A DNA stretch of 64,000 nucleotides. It comes from Alienimonas chondri. Its GTDB lineage: Bacteria > Planctomycetota > Planctomycetia > Planctomycetales > Planctomycetaceae. The notes beneath the pieces were generated by a model. That model made no database searches. It saw only the letters and a list, made by a program, of their open reading frames with translations, and was not told where the DNA came from. Shown in pieces: positions 8,550 through 16,366 of this stretch. Position 1 is the first letter of the stretch. Each line of letters starts with the position of its first letter. The stretch is taken from NCBI RefSeq assembly GCF_013036045.1, contig NZ_WTPX01000002.1, positions 17,292-81,291 on the forward strand, read 5' to 3'. The position numbers and the translations under genes were made by a program.

Positions 8550-9686
8550 TCAGTTCGTGACGCCGCCGGCCTGCCGGACGCCGTCGGTTCCGGCGACGGG
8601 GACGCGGTCGTCGTCGGCGACGGCACGCAGGAAGGCGTCTTCGAGCGAGGGCTTCACGCGGAGCAGCGAGTGCAAACTCACCCCCGCATCACGCAGGGCG
8701 TCGACGGCGACGTCCACCTGCGCCTGATCGACGTCGCCCAGTTCTGCGGTGAACCGGCCGCGTCCGTCGTCGTCATGGCCGATCGATTTGAGCGGGACGC
8801 CGCCGAAGTGCGAGCCGACCAACGCGGACCGAACCGCCTTCTCCTCGCCGAGCAACCGCAGCGTGACCAGTTCGCCTCCGCCGCGCAGGTCGTCCAGATC
8901 GCCCAGCCCGCGGACTTCGCCGTTGCGCAGGATCGCCGCTCGGTCGCAAACCATCTCCAGCTCCTGCAGGAGATGGGAGTTGAGAAAGACCGTCTTTCCC
9001 CGGGCTTTCAGTTCTCCGAGCACGCGCCGAATATCCGCATGGCCGACCGGATCGACGCCGTCGGTCGGCTCATCCAGGATCAGGAGATCCGGATCGTGGA
9101 GCATCGCCTGGGCCAACCCCAGCCGTTGCTGCATGCCCTTGGAGAATTTGCGAACGTTGGTGTTGCCCCACTTGGACAGGCCCACCAGCGTGAGCAGGTC
9201 GCCGCGACGCCGCTTCACCTCGGCGCTGGAGAGGCCGGACAGCCCGCCGTAGTAGTCGAGGGCGGTATTCGCCGTGAGGTGCCGCGGGAGCCGGTGGCCT
9301 TCCGGGAGATACCCGATGCGGCGTCGCGCGTCTCGCGCCCCCGCGGGATGCCCGAGCACCGTCGCGGACCCGCCGGACTTCCGACAGATGCCCAGCAGCA
9401 CCTTGATCAGCGTCGTCTTCCCCGCCCCGTTCGGACCGAGCAGGCCGAAGATCTCCCCCGGACGCACTTGAAAGCTCACGCCGCGGAGCGCGTGGACGGT
9501 CTTCCGGCCGAACAATCCGTCGCTGTAGGTCTTGGAGAGATCAACCGCGTCCACGACCGGCGGGCCGTCCGTGGAAGGGGCGTTCGGGGGGCGAGGCTCG
9601 ACGTCACGGGGGGAAGCCGTGCTTGCGGCGGGGCTCTCGAACGGGTCCACGGGTTCGAGATCGGCGGGCGGCGCTTGGTTCGACAC
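8550..9686 (-). CDS. ABC transporter ATP-binding protein
   Basis: A 378-residue ATPase from a GTG start. It has Walker A GPNGAGKTT (84-92), a signature-like motif FSKGMQQRLG (181-190), Walker B LLILDEPTDGVDP and the switch His region FLNSHLLQE. The length and C-terminal extension fit the CcmA/NatA-type drug or polysaccharide exporter ATPases. About 40 Pro/Ser/Asp-rich residues precede the domain, so a later start is possible. The permease follows 37 bp downstream, so this is one exporter. Substrate unknown. Confidence 0.9.
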   Translation of the reverse strand: MSNQAPPADLEPVDPFESPAASTASPRDVEPRPPNAPSTDGPPVVDAVDLSKTYSDGLFGRKTVHALRGVSFQVRPGEIFGLLGPNGAGKTTLIKVLLGICRKSGGSATVLGHPAGARDARRRIGYLPEGHRLPRHLTANTALDYYGGLSGLSSAEVKRRRGDLLTLVGLSKWGNTNVRKFSKGMQQRLGLAQAMLHDPDLLILDEPTDGVDPVGHADIRRVLGELKARGKTVFLNSHLLQELEMVCDRAAILRNGEVRGLGDLDDLRGGGELVTLRLLGEEKAVRSALVGSHFGGVPLKSIGHDDDGRGRFTAELGDVDQAQVDVAVDALRDAGVSLHSLLRVKPSLEDAFLRAVADDDRVPVAGTDGVRQAGGVTN

Positions 9687-9855
9687 GGCCGCAGGATAGC
9701 GTCATTCGGGGCCGATCGTCCCGGCCGCGTCGTTCGCCATCCCGATTCCCCGCCCGGCGATCAGGGTCTTGCCCGATGGTCGGGGGGATGGGCGAGCCGT
9801 ACCGTGACCCTGTTGCCCTTTTCAGACCGAACGTTCCGACCGAACCGAGCCATCT

Positions 9856-10317
9856 ATGAACTTGCGGTATTTCGTGGTCGATGTGGAAGGTCAGCTCCGT
9901 CGCGTGCCCACGACGGCTGCGGAAGCGGTCTGGGGCGGCGAGGCGGATGCTGACGACTTGGACGTGGTTCTTGGATCCGAATTGAAACTCGTCACCGCCG
10001 TGATCGACGAGAATCTCGATCCGGTCATGATCTTCTTCCTGCGGGTCGAACTCGACCGCGGGGCGATCACCGAGGAGAGTCGGCTGGCGGCGGTCGAGGC
10101 GATCACGGCCGGTCACGGCCGTCGACTGAGCGATCCGCGTCAACGGCGTCAGTTTGAAGGCTGGCCCGACGATTGGCGTCGGCAACTCGCGGTGGCGTTG
10201 GACGCTCCGGCCGCGTCATTCACGAAACTGGGCCTCGGCGGGCCGCTGGCGCTGTCCGATCTGTGGGGCGTCTCGCTGGACACCGTGATGGCCTATTTCG
10301 AAAAGGCCATCGGGTAG
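9856..10317 (+). CDS. Conserved hypothetical protein
   Basis: A soluble, acidic 153-residue protein beginning MNLRYFVVDVEGQLRRVP. I recognise no motif or family. The first half alternates short strands and loops (LKLVTAVIDENLDPVMIFFLRVEL); the second is helical (WPDDWRRQLAVALD). There is no signal peptide or membrane segment. It stands alone between the divergent ABC exporter and a convergent secreted-protein gene, and is followed by a hairpin. Clean start and coding-like composition make it a real gene. Confidence 0.65.
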   Translation: MNLRYFVVDVEGQLRRVPTTAAEAVWGGEADADDLDVVLGSELKLVTAVIDENLDPVMIFFLRVELDRGAITEESRLAAVEAITAGHGRRLSDPRQRRQFEGWPDDWRRQLAVALDAPAASFTKLGLGGPLALSDLWGVSLDTVMAYFEKAIG

Positions 10318-10327
10318 AGGAATGAAA

Positions 10328-10358
10328 TTCGCCGCTCCTCGGTGAGAAGAGCGGCGAA
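10328..10358 (-). terminator. Hairpin terminator between convergent genes
   Basis: A perfect 10-bp stem (10328-10337 with 10349-10358) with an 11-nt loop lies between two convergent stop codons. Read on the minus strand it is followed by TTTCATT, a weak U-tract, so it best serves the minus-strand gene ending at 10380. It may act in both directions. Confidence 0.65.
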
Positions 10359-10379
10359 CGGAAACGATCGCGTCGCGGA

Positions 10380-11258
10380 CTAGATGATGCCCAATCCGGC
10401 GAGCCGGCGGACCCGTTCGAGGTACACGCGGGAGCGGCCCTGAATCGGGGTCATGAACTCGTCGTAGTTCGGGAACGTGTCCGGGGCGGCCTGTTCGAGC
10501 AGCACGGCCTCTTCGAGGTATTCGAAGGCCTCGTCGTAGCGGGCGTCGCGGTAGCGGAGTACGAACATCAGATAACTGACGCGCGGATCCGACGGGGTCC
10601 GCTCCAGCAAAATCTGCCCCAGTTGCTCCGCGGCGTGCGGGTTCACGCCGGGAACCGGAAGCGATTGGGTGACCACGCCGCCGCAACCGCACGGGGAGCA
10701 GGTCGTCACGCAGCGCGTACACGGCAGGCAGGCCTGCCGGGCGAGCAAACAATCGGCGGGAATCGCGACATGATCCCGCAGGTCATAGATGTCGTACGGG
10801 TTGCGAATGAGCTCCGCGAGCGGCGTCGGCTGAGTGATCACCGTCACCACCGGATCCTCCGTCACGATGACGTCCGGCCGCCTCGGATCCAGCGGCACGT
10901 CCACGTTCGGGGTCGGGGCGACGATCGCGGGATCCTGCAGGAGCGGGTTGACGGGCGGCGCCTCCTGCGGCGCTCCGACGCCGGGGACGGTCGTCTCCTC
11001 CATCGGCGCCCCGACGCCCGGCGCCCCGACGCCCGGCGCCCCGACAGACGGCTCCGGTGAGCCGAGGGCGGGCGGAGCGTCGCCGGCCGGCGGGTTCGCG
11101 AAAGGATCTTCCCCGGCAGGCGGGTTGTCGAACGGATCGACTTCCGCGGAGTCCGGTTGCGGCGGCTCCTGACCGGGAACCGGCGGCGCCAACCCGTCCC
11201 CGGGCGGCTGGGCGGGGGCGAACAGCAGGGGAATGCAGACGAGCAGGGTCGCGGGCAC
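10380..11258 (-). CDS. Secreted proline-rich protein with cysteine cluster
   Basis: About 292 residues from a GTG at 11258; a TTG at 11309 would add 17 residues. A hydrophobic signal (VPATLLVCIPLLFAP) is followed by a low-complexity Pro/Gly/Ala region with repeated GAPGV units and DPFDNPPAGEDPFANPPAG. Next comes a cysteine cluster (CLLARQACLPCTRC, then CSPCGCGG) and a helical C-terminus with TPR-like pairs (SYLMFVLRYRDARYDEAFEYL). Likely an envelope or periplasmic scaffold protein. Family not recognised. It sits downstream of ThuA on the same strand. Confidence 0.6.
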   Translation of the reverse strand: MPATLLVCIPLLFAPAQPPGDGLAPPVPGQEPPQPDSAEVDPFDNPPAGEDPFANPPAGDAPPALGSPEPSVGAPGVGAPGVGAPMEETTVPGVGAPQEAPPVNPLLQDPAIVAPTPNVDVPLDPRRPDVIVTEDPVVTVITQPTPLAELIRNPYDIYDLRDHVAIPADCLLARQACLPCTRCVTTCSPCGCGGVVTQSLPVPGVNPHAAEQLGQILLERTPSDPRVSYLMFVLRYRDARYDEAFEYLEEAVLLEQAAPDTFPNYDEFMTPIQGRSRVYLERVRRLAGLGII

Positions 11259-11359
11259 GACGGCACCTTGAGCGGGTGAGTGGCAAAACGGTTTGCCCAA
11301 CTTACCCAATCTGCCGGTTTATGCGCTCTGGGGCGATTCCCGAGCCTTTCGCGCGCGGG

Positions 11360-12373
11360 TTACAGGCCCGCCGCGGAGCGCATTTGAGCCGGAGAGCGGC
11401 CGGTCTGCTCGCCGCCGGCGCCGCTGTTGGTGGGGGCGTAGGGGACGACGACGTCGGTCCGCACGCCCTCCGCGGGGATCTCGGCTTCCCGACCCAACGC
11501 CCAAAGCACGCCCTGCACGGAGAGCCGCCGGACGGCCGGCAGCTTGAAGTCGTACGGATGCCCCAACGTGGTGAAGAACACGCGGCCCGGTTCGACTCCG
11601 GTGGGTGAGAACGGATTCGTTTTCGTCCAAGCGACCGGCTGAACCGGGGGATAGCGGTCGCCCCGCCCGCCCTGCAATTGGCGGCTGCGGAGGGTTTCGC
11701 CGGTCAGCAGCGGCGTGCTCTCCGGCGCCAACGCATCGCCCCCGCCGGTGACGTGGTACAGCCAACTGTAAGCGTCGAACGGCGTCTCCACGCCATTCAG
11801 GATCGGCGAGGTCGCGTTCTCGCTCGTCGTGACCCGCGTCAGCGGGGCTTCGCCGTCGCTGAAGTGACCGTGATGCACGATCCATCGCTGACCGACGAGG
11901 GCGGCGATCTTCGTTTCATTCCAGTCGGCATAAGGATGGTCGGCCGAAAACTTGAAGGCGTGGGTGGCGGTGCGAAACCCGACGACGGGGCCGCCGCGCT
12001 CGACATAGGCCACGATCTTCGCCATCTGATCGACCGGCAGATCACGCCATCGGGTAAACAGCACGAGGAGATCCGCATCCTCCAAAGCCTCTAAGCCAGG
12101 AATGTGGTCCATCCGCGACGGGGCGACCCGGCCGTCCTTCGATTGGCTGAATAACAGAACCGGCTCGATTCCATGATCCCGCTTCAGCAACGCCGCGAGC
12201 ATCGGCATTGATTCCTCGCTGCGGTACTCGTCGTCCGCCGCGATCAACACGACCTTTGCGGGGCTTGTGGGAGAGGTCGCCTCCTCCGGTCCATCCGGCA
12301 CCGGATCGGGGCCCGGGGTGCAGGCCAGCAGCGGGACGAAGAGGAGTTGAGCGATCACCGCGATTTTCTCCAA
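11360..12373 (-). CDS. ThuA domain-containing lipoprotein
   Basis: The mature part carries a ThuA-like (glutamine amidotransferase-fold) domain: KVVLIAADDEYRSEESMPML, then DADLLVLFTRWRDLP, VAYVERGGPVVGFRTATHAF and the HHGHFSDGEAPLTRV region. ThuA was named from trehalose utilisation, but planctomycete members are mostly uncharacterised exported proteins tied to carbohydrate breakdown. The N-terminus is a signal with a lipobox-like FVPLLAC, so a lipoprotein is likely. The start is a TTG at 12373, or a GTG at 12358. It is a single gene, divergent from the acidic lipoprotein. Confidence 0.82.
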   Translation of the reverse strand: MEKIAVIAQLLFVPLLACTPGPDPVPDGPEEATSPTSPAKVVLIAADDEYRSEESMPMLAALLKRDHGIEPVLLFSQSKDGRVAPSRMDHIPGLEALEDADLLVLFTRWRDLPVDQMAKIVAYVERGGPVVGFRTATHAFKFSADHPYADWNETKIAALVGQRWIVHHGHFSDGEAPLTRVTTSENATSPILNGVETPFDAYSWLYHVTGGGDALAPESTPLLTGETLRSRQLQGGRGDRYPPVQPVAWTKTNPFSPTGVEPGRVFFTTLGHPYDFKLPAVRRLSVQGVLWALGREAEIPAEGVRTDVVVPYAPTNSGAGGEQTGRSPAQMRSAAGL

Positions 12374-12547
12374 GATCCGGGAGGGTCGTACGAATCAAGG
12401 AGAGTGTATCGCCGGTCGCGGCCGTTGGCCCGAACCCCACGCCCGTACTGGGGTTTCCCCCGTACCCAAGGTGCTTTGCTTTGGTAGGTTGGGGGGCTTC
12501 AAGCGGCCGGTGACCGGCCTCCATTTCCCCGCTCCCCGAGCTCACTG

Positions 12548-12832
12548 ATGAAGAAGTTTACCCCCCTGGCCCTGATCGCCGGCCTGTGCCTCGTTCCCCT
12601 CGGCTGCGACAGCGTCGAAGAGGAAGTGAACGAGACCAACGAAGAGATCGCCGAGACCAATGAGGAAATCAACGACGCCGGCGCCGTCGTGACCGAAGAA
12701 GAGGGCGAGGAGATCGCTGAGGAGATGAACGAGACCGCCGAGGAAATGGAAGAAACCGACGAGCAGGTCGAAGAGGAACTGGAAGACGGCGAGCTGGGTG
12801 AGGAGGAACTCATCCTCGAAGGCGAAAGCTGA
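12548..12832 (+). CDS. Small, highly acidic lipoprotein
   Basis: A 94-residue protein with a clean signal and lipobox (MKKFTPLALIAGLCLVPLGC). After Cys20 nearly every other residue is Glu, with Asn/Thr/Met spacers in roughly seven-residue steps (VNETNEEIAETNEEIN, AEEMNETAEEMEETDEQ). This suggests a long acidic helix or coiled coil standing off the membrane, perhaps binding cations or basic envelope partners. No family is recognised. A good intrinsic terminator follows at 12859, so it is a monocistronic transcript. Confidence 0.7.
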   Translation: MKKFTPLALIAGLCLVPLGCDSVEEEVNETNEEIAETNEEINDAGAVVTEEEGEEIAEEMNETAEEMEETDEQVEEELEDGELGEEELILEGES

Positions 12833-12858
12833 GCCAACGCCTGACGCCGATGCGTCCG

Positions 12859-12888
12859 ACCCGCCGTGGGTTCCGCGGCGGGTTTTTC
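12859..12888 (+). terminator. Intrinsic terminator after the acidic lipoprotein gene
   Basis: An 8-bp GC-rich stem (12859-12866 with 12876-12883), a 9-nt loop and a TTTTT tract (12883-12887), 27 bp after the stop codon. Classical rho-independent shape on the plus strand. The rest of the gap to 13120 shows no gene. Confidence 0.85.
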
Positions 12889-13120
12889 TATGCGCGAGAT
12901 GCGGCCCGCAGGGTGCGGCGAAGCGAACCGAGGCACGGGCGACCAACGGCCGGGGGCGCTGCAATCCTTCCAGTCCGCACGGTCCTTGCCCAAAGCTAGG
13001 GCTTTGCTCCGAAAACCGACGACCCGCGGCCCGGGGCGGCGCCGGGACGTAGGTTCCAGAGCGGCAAAGAACGGTGCAATCCGTACGTCGCAGGTTCCGT
13101 CCTCGCGAGCAGTTCTCTCG

Positions 13121-13972
13121 ATGCCCCCGCCCCCGCCGGCCCACGACTCAGAACTCGACCGCTGCTCACAGCGGCTTGGGCTGGAACGGCCCGTTCTGAC
13201 TGTCACGGGGGCCGTCGGGCTGTTGCTGGGAAGTTTGGCTTGGGTCGTCACCGGGCAGTTCGCGGCGGCTCCGCTGGTGTTCGCCGCCAGCCTGACGACG
13301 GCCGTCGCACTCGCGGCGGTCCTCCATGGGCAGGCGTCGGTCGCAGATGCCCAAACTCAAGCGCTTGCAGCCGATTTAAAGGCGGCCTGCGGGCGGCTCG
13401 AACAACTTCGGCGAGCGGATGCTCGGCCTCCAGCGTTACCTGACCATGAACCTGACCAGCCGCGCGACTATGAGTTGAACGACCTGCTCTCGCAGTGCCT
13501 TGCCGCTCGGCGGGCGGAGGCCCGGGCAAAATGCGTCACGCTGCGGACGCAACCCTCGGACATGTATCTCGCCGTCCACGCGGCAGCGGGCGATTTGGCG
13601 GAAGCGCTCAGCGCTCTGTTGTCGGACGCGCTCGCCGCATCGGCGAGAGGGACGGTCGTGTTCGTCAGGACGCGGCTCGACTTTGATCGTGCGGTCGTGG
13701 AGGTGGAACGGGCCGGGACGCGTAGTGCTGACGGCTTCACGGAGGTTGCGCCCGGCGAGACTCGAACGCTTCCGTTCCCTCACATCGCGGGCGTCGAGGG
13801 GGGGCGGTTGACCGCGCAATCGCTCTCAGGCGGGGGCAACGTCACCGCGTTATCGCTGCCGTTCGGCCACAAAGCCGGCCGCGTGCCGGAAGTTCCCGCG
13901 GACGAAACCCCGACCGCTCCATTCCCCCCCCTCTACGCCAGCCGAGAAATCGCGGAGCCGATCTGCGTTTAG
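13121..13972 (+). CDS. Membrane protein with degenerate histidine-kinase-like ATPase region
   Basis: About 283 residues from the ATG at 13121. Two adjacent membrane helices (VLTVTGAVGLLLGSLAWVV and APLVFAASLTTAVALAAVL) are followed by a helical linker. A region then resembles the start of a HATPase_c domain: DLAEALSALLSDALAAS where kinases have a conserved Asn in the N-box, then RGTVVFVRTRLDFDRAVVEVE. There is no phospho-accepting His box and no clear G-box, and the N-box Asn appears to be Asp. It lies just upstream of a receiver protein and a diguanylate cyclase, which suggests a signalling role, but kinase activity is doubtful. The frame is open upstream to 12866; the ATG was chosen because upstream residues are not protein-like. 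Confidence 0.55.
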   Translation: MPPPPPAHDSELDRCSQRLGLERPVLTVTGAVGLLLGSLAWVVTGQFAAAPLVFAASLTTAVALAAVLHGQASVADAQTQALAADLKAACGRLEQLRRADARPPALPDHEPDQPRDYELNDLLSQCLAARRAEARAKCVTLRTQPSDMYLAVHAAAGDLAEALSALLSDALAASARGTVVFVRTRLDFDRAVVEVERAGTRSADGFTEVAPGETRTLPFPHIAGVEGGRLTAQSLSGGGNVTALSLPFGHKAGRVPEVPADETPTAPFPPLYASREIAEPICV

Positions 13973-14020
13973 CGGTTCGTTCCCGATCCCCTATTTCCGC
14001 AATCCGAATCGCCGTCCTCC

Positions 14021-14476
14021 ATGATTCGTCCGATGAACCACGCCGCCCCTCAGCAGTCGTCCTCCACCGCTCCGCCGCAAGCGGACGCCGGACGCTCCCT
14101 CGGCCGGATCGTCGTTTGCGATGACGAACCGCACATCACCCTGGCCGTCTCCCTGAAGCTGAGGAGGGCAGGATTCGAAGTCGAAACCCACGAGGACGGT
14201 CGATCCGCGTGGGAGAGCATCGCCCTGAATCCTCCGGCGCTGATCGTGACGGACTGTCAGATGCCCCGCATGAGCGGACTGGACCTGATTCGTTCCGTCC
14301 GTGCGCACGCCGCCACTGCGAAGACCCCGGCAATCATGCTGACCGGCAAGGGGTTTGAATTGAGCGAGGCGGAGATGCAGGTCGAGATGGGGCCGGTTCT
14401 GCTGTTCTCGAAGCCGTTCAGCCCACGGACGTTGTTGGACTCGGTCGAACGCCTCATGGGCGTTCGGGCGGCGTGA
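14021..14476 (+). CDS. Single-domain response regulator (CheY-like)
   Basis: A 151-residue receiver domain after a Pro/Ser/Gln-rich leader. The key residues are intact: acidic pair Asp34-Asp35 (VVCDDEP), phospho-acceptor Asp78 (VTDCQMPRMSG), switch Thr108 (IMLTGK) and Lys131 (FSKPFS). There is no output domain, so it works through protein contacts. It sits 48 bp after a kinase-like membrane protein and 226 bp before a GGDEF protein on the same strand, which suggests one signalling unit. Confidence 0.88.
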   Translation: MIRPMNHAAPQQSSSTAPPQADAGRSLGRIVVCDDEPHITLAVSLKLRRAGFEVETHEDGRSAWESIALNPPALIVTDCQMPRMSGLDLIRSVRAHAATAKTPAIMLTGKGFELSEAEMQVEMGPVLLFSKPFSPRTLLDSVERLMGVRAA

Positions 14477-14649
14477 GCCTCTCCCCGGGGCTCGATCGGC
14501 CATTGGCATAGCCCGCGACGGGGCTCCTCGCCGGTGCGACCGGTGTATGTCGAAGGAGAGGGGCGATTTCGGCGCCCGACTGCCTCCCATTCTGCGCAAG
14601 AAAGGGGGCCGGTTCCGTAGACTTTCCGGGCGGTCGCCAGGCGTTCTCT

Positions 14650-14700
14650 CGGCGTGTCGTATCCCTCGGCGTGTCGTATCCCTCGGCGTGTCGTATCCCT
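14650..14700. repeat. Tandem repeat, 3 x 17 bp, abutting the GGDEF start codon
   Basis: Three identical 17-bp copies (14650-14666, 14667-14683, 14684-14700), each reading CGGCGTGTCGTATCCCT. The array ends 2 bp before the GTG start of the diguanylate cyclase and fills the space where a ribosome-binding site should be. The GTG in the third copy is in frame but meets TAA at 14700-14702. Confidence 0.95.
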
Positions 14701-14702
14701 AA

Positions 14703-16337
14703 GTGAGATCCCAGGCTGCCGTGCCGTCCGACGTCGCCCCACGCCGTCTCGAACCCTCTGAGTCCGAGCCGCTGGAATCCCTGCCGGTCTGGAAGCCGAG
14801 CAATCTCGTCGGCGGGCGACCGGATCTAGCGGTTTGGGGGATCTTCGCGGGCTGGCCCTTCGCGGCATTGTTCGGTGCGACGCTGTCGTGGCCGCCCGGA
14901 AGCGGCGGCTTGGTCCTGATGGCGGTGCCGGCGGTCTGGGTGGGAATGCGGTTGCCGGGGCCGGTCGCGGGAATGTTCGCCGCCCTTGCCGCGTTGTGTT
15001 GCGCGAGCGAGGCCACGTTGCTGCGCGTGCTCCGACGCTTGGGCGACTGGAACGGCGTGGCTCTTCCTGGCCCTGACGACGATCGTTTGTTCGGCCCGCT
15101 GGCGGCGGTACTCCTGATCGGACTCGTCTTCCGCGCGCTGCGGGATCGGCCGACGGAGTTGAACCTCGATGCGCCGCCGGCGGACCCTCGCCGCACGACC
15201 GGCGCCGGGATGCTGGAGCAGGCCGCATCTTTGTTGAGATTGCAGGGGCAGGACGAACTCGCCTGCGATTTGCCGGGTTCCGCACGACCGTTGGACGGCG
15301 TGATCCGCTCCGTCCGGGCGACGGCCCGAGGGTGCTTGCGGGTCGAACATGCGTCCGTTTGGCTGTGGGACGGGACGCGATTGCGAGAGGCGGGACCGCC
15401 CAGCGGAGGCAACGTGCGGACCTTCCCGCCGAATCCGCGGGCGGGGCTGGCCGCGTGGGTGCTCAAGAATCGCCGACCCGTGACGCGGCAGACGCTGGGA
15501 AAGTGGGTCACCCGAGATCATTCGCTGTCCGAAGCTTTTTCCTCAGACCCAGCCCCGCCGGCAGGGATCGCCCCGCTCCTCACCCGATCCAGTCCTGGGG
15601 AAGCCGGTTCGATCAACGGTGAAACGCTGCACGGACTGCTGATCGTCGATCAGCCTTTGGGATTCGACCCGCAGTTCCCCGCGATGCTCTCCGCGTTGGC
15701 GCGGTTCGCGGCGACGGCCCTGGAGAACGCTCGGCGATTCGACCTCGTGCAGGGACGGGCCCGCCGGGACGACCTCTCGGGGTTGCTGCGTCGTGATCCG
15801 TTGTTGGAAGAATTGGCGGTGATGCTCGCCCCCGTTCATGGTCAGCGACGCGGGCACAGCGTGGCCGCGGTCATCGGGGATCTAGATCACTTCAAAGCGT
15901 TCAACGATCGCCACGGTCATCTGGCCGGAGACGCGGCCATTCGTCAGGCGGCCGCGATCTGGCGCGACCTGTTGCCGGCGGGGGGGCGGTTGTGTCGCTA
16001 CGGGGGGGAAGAGTTCCTCGCCGCCCTGCCCGACCACACGGTCCACGAGGCCGCCGAACACGCGCAGAAGGTCGTCGCCGCGATCCGGAATCATGGCGTG
16101 ATCGACGACGGCCAAACGCTTCGTATGACGGCCAGCTTCGGCGCCGCGGCCGCGGATCCGATGGACACCCACGCGCACGGAGGAGGGGGCGCCGCCGCGG
16201 ATCGCTTGATTCGCCTCGCGGACGGCGCCTTATTCGCCGCGAAGGAGGCCGGGCGCGACCGCGTCGCGCTGGTCGACTCGGACGGCATCCTGCTCGCCCA
16301 ACCGTCGGGCGGCTCTCGGAAGTTCCAAGCGGACTAA
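14703..16337 (+). CDS. Membrane GAF-GGDEF diguanylate cyclase
   Basis: A 544-residue protein. Residues ~45-130 hold three or four hydrophobic segments (WGIFAGWPFAALFGATL, LVLMAVPAVWVGM, VAGMFAALAALCC). Residues ~180-350 look like a GAF sensor domain, and the C-terminal ~170 residues are a GGDEF domain. The active site is GGEEF (RYGGEEFLAALP, near residue 433) with the metal-binding AAVIGDLDHFKAFND motif, so c-di-GMP synthesis is likely. No RxxD inhibitory site is seen at the usual spacing before GGEEF. The GTG at 14703 directly follows a TAA and the tandem repeat; a GTG at 14721 is an alternative start. Confidence 0.85.
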   Translation: MRSQAAVPSDVAPRRLEPSESEPLESLPVWKPSNLVGGRPDLAVWGIFAGWPFAALFGATLSWPPGSGGLVLMAVPAVWVGMRLPGPVAGMFAALAALCCASEATLLRVLRRLGDWNGVALPGPDDDRLFGPLAAVLLIGLVFRALRDRPTELNLDAPPADPRRTTGAGMLEQAASLLRLQGQDELACDLPGSARPLDGVIRSVRATARGCLRVEHASVWLWDGTRLREAGPPSGGNVRTFPPNPRAGLAAWVLKNRRPVTRQTLGKWVTRDHSLSEAFSSDPAPPAGIAPLLTRSSPGEAGSINGETLHGLLIVDQPLGFDPQFPAMLSALARFAATALENARRFDLVQGRARRDDLSGLLRRDPLLEELAVMLAPVHGQRRGHSVAAVIGDLDHFKAFNDRHGHLAGDAAIRQAAAIWRDLLPAGGRLCRYGGEEFLAALPDHTVHEAAEHAQKVVAAIRNHGVIDDGQTLRMTASFGAAAADPMDTHAHGGGGAAADRLIRLADGALFAAKEAGRDRVALVDSDGILLAQPSGGSRKFQAD

Positions 16338-16366
16338 ATCCGCCCGCCGACCGTTGTCCTCCGGCC

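Noticed and set aside
11005..11050. Short tandem repeat encoding GAPGV units
   Set aside because: It is inside a low-complexity coding region and gives normal protein repeats; no need to treat as a separate element.
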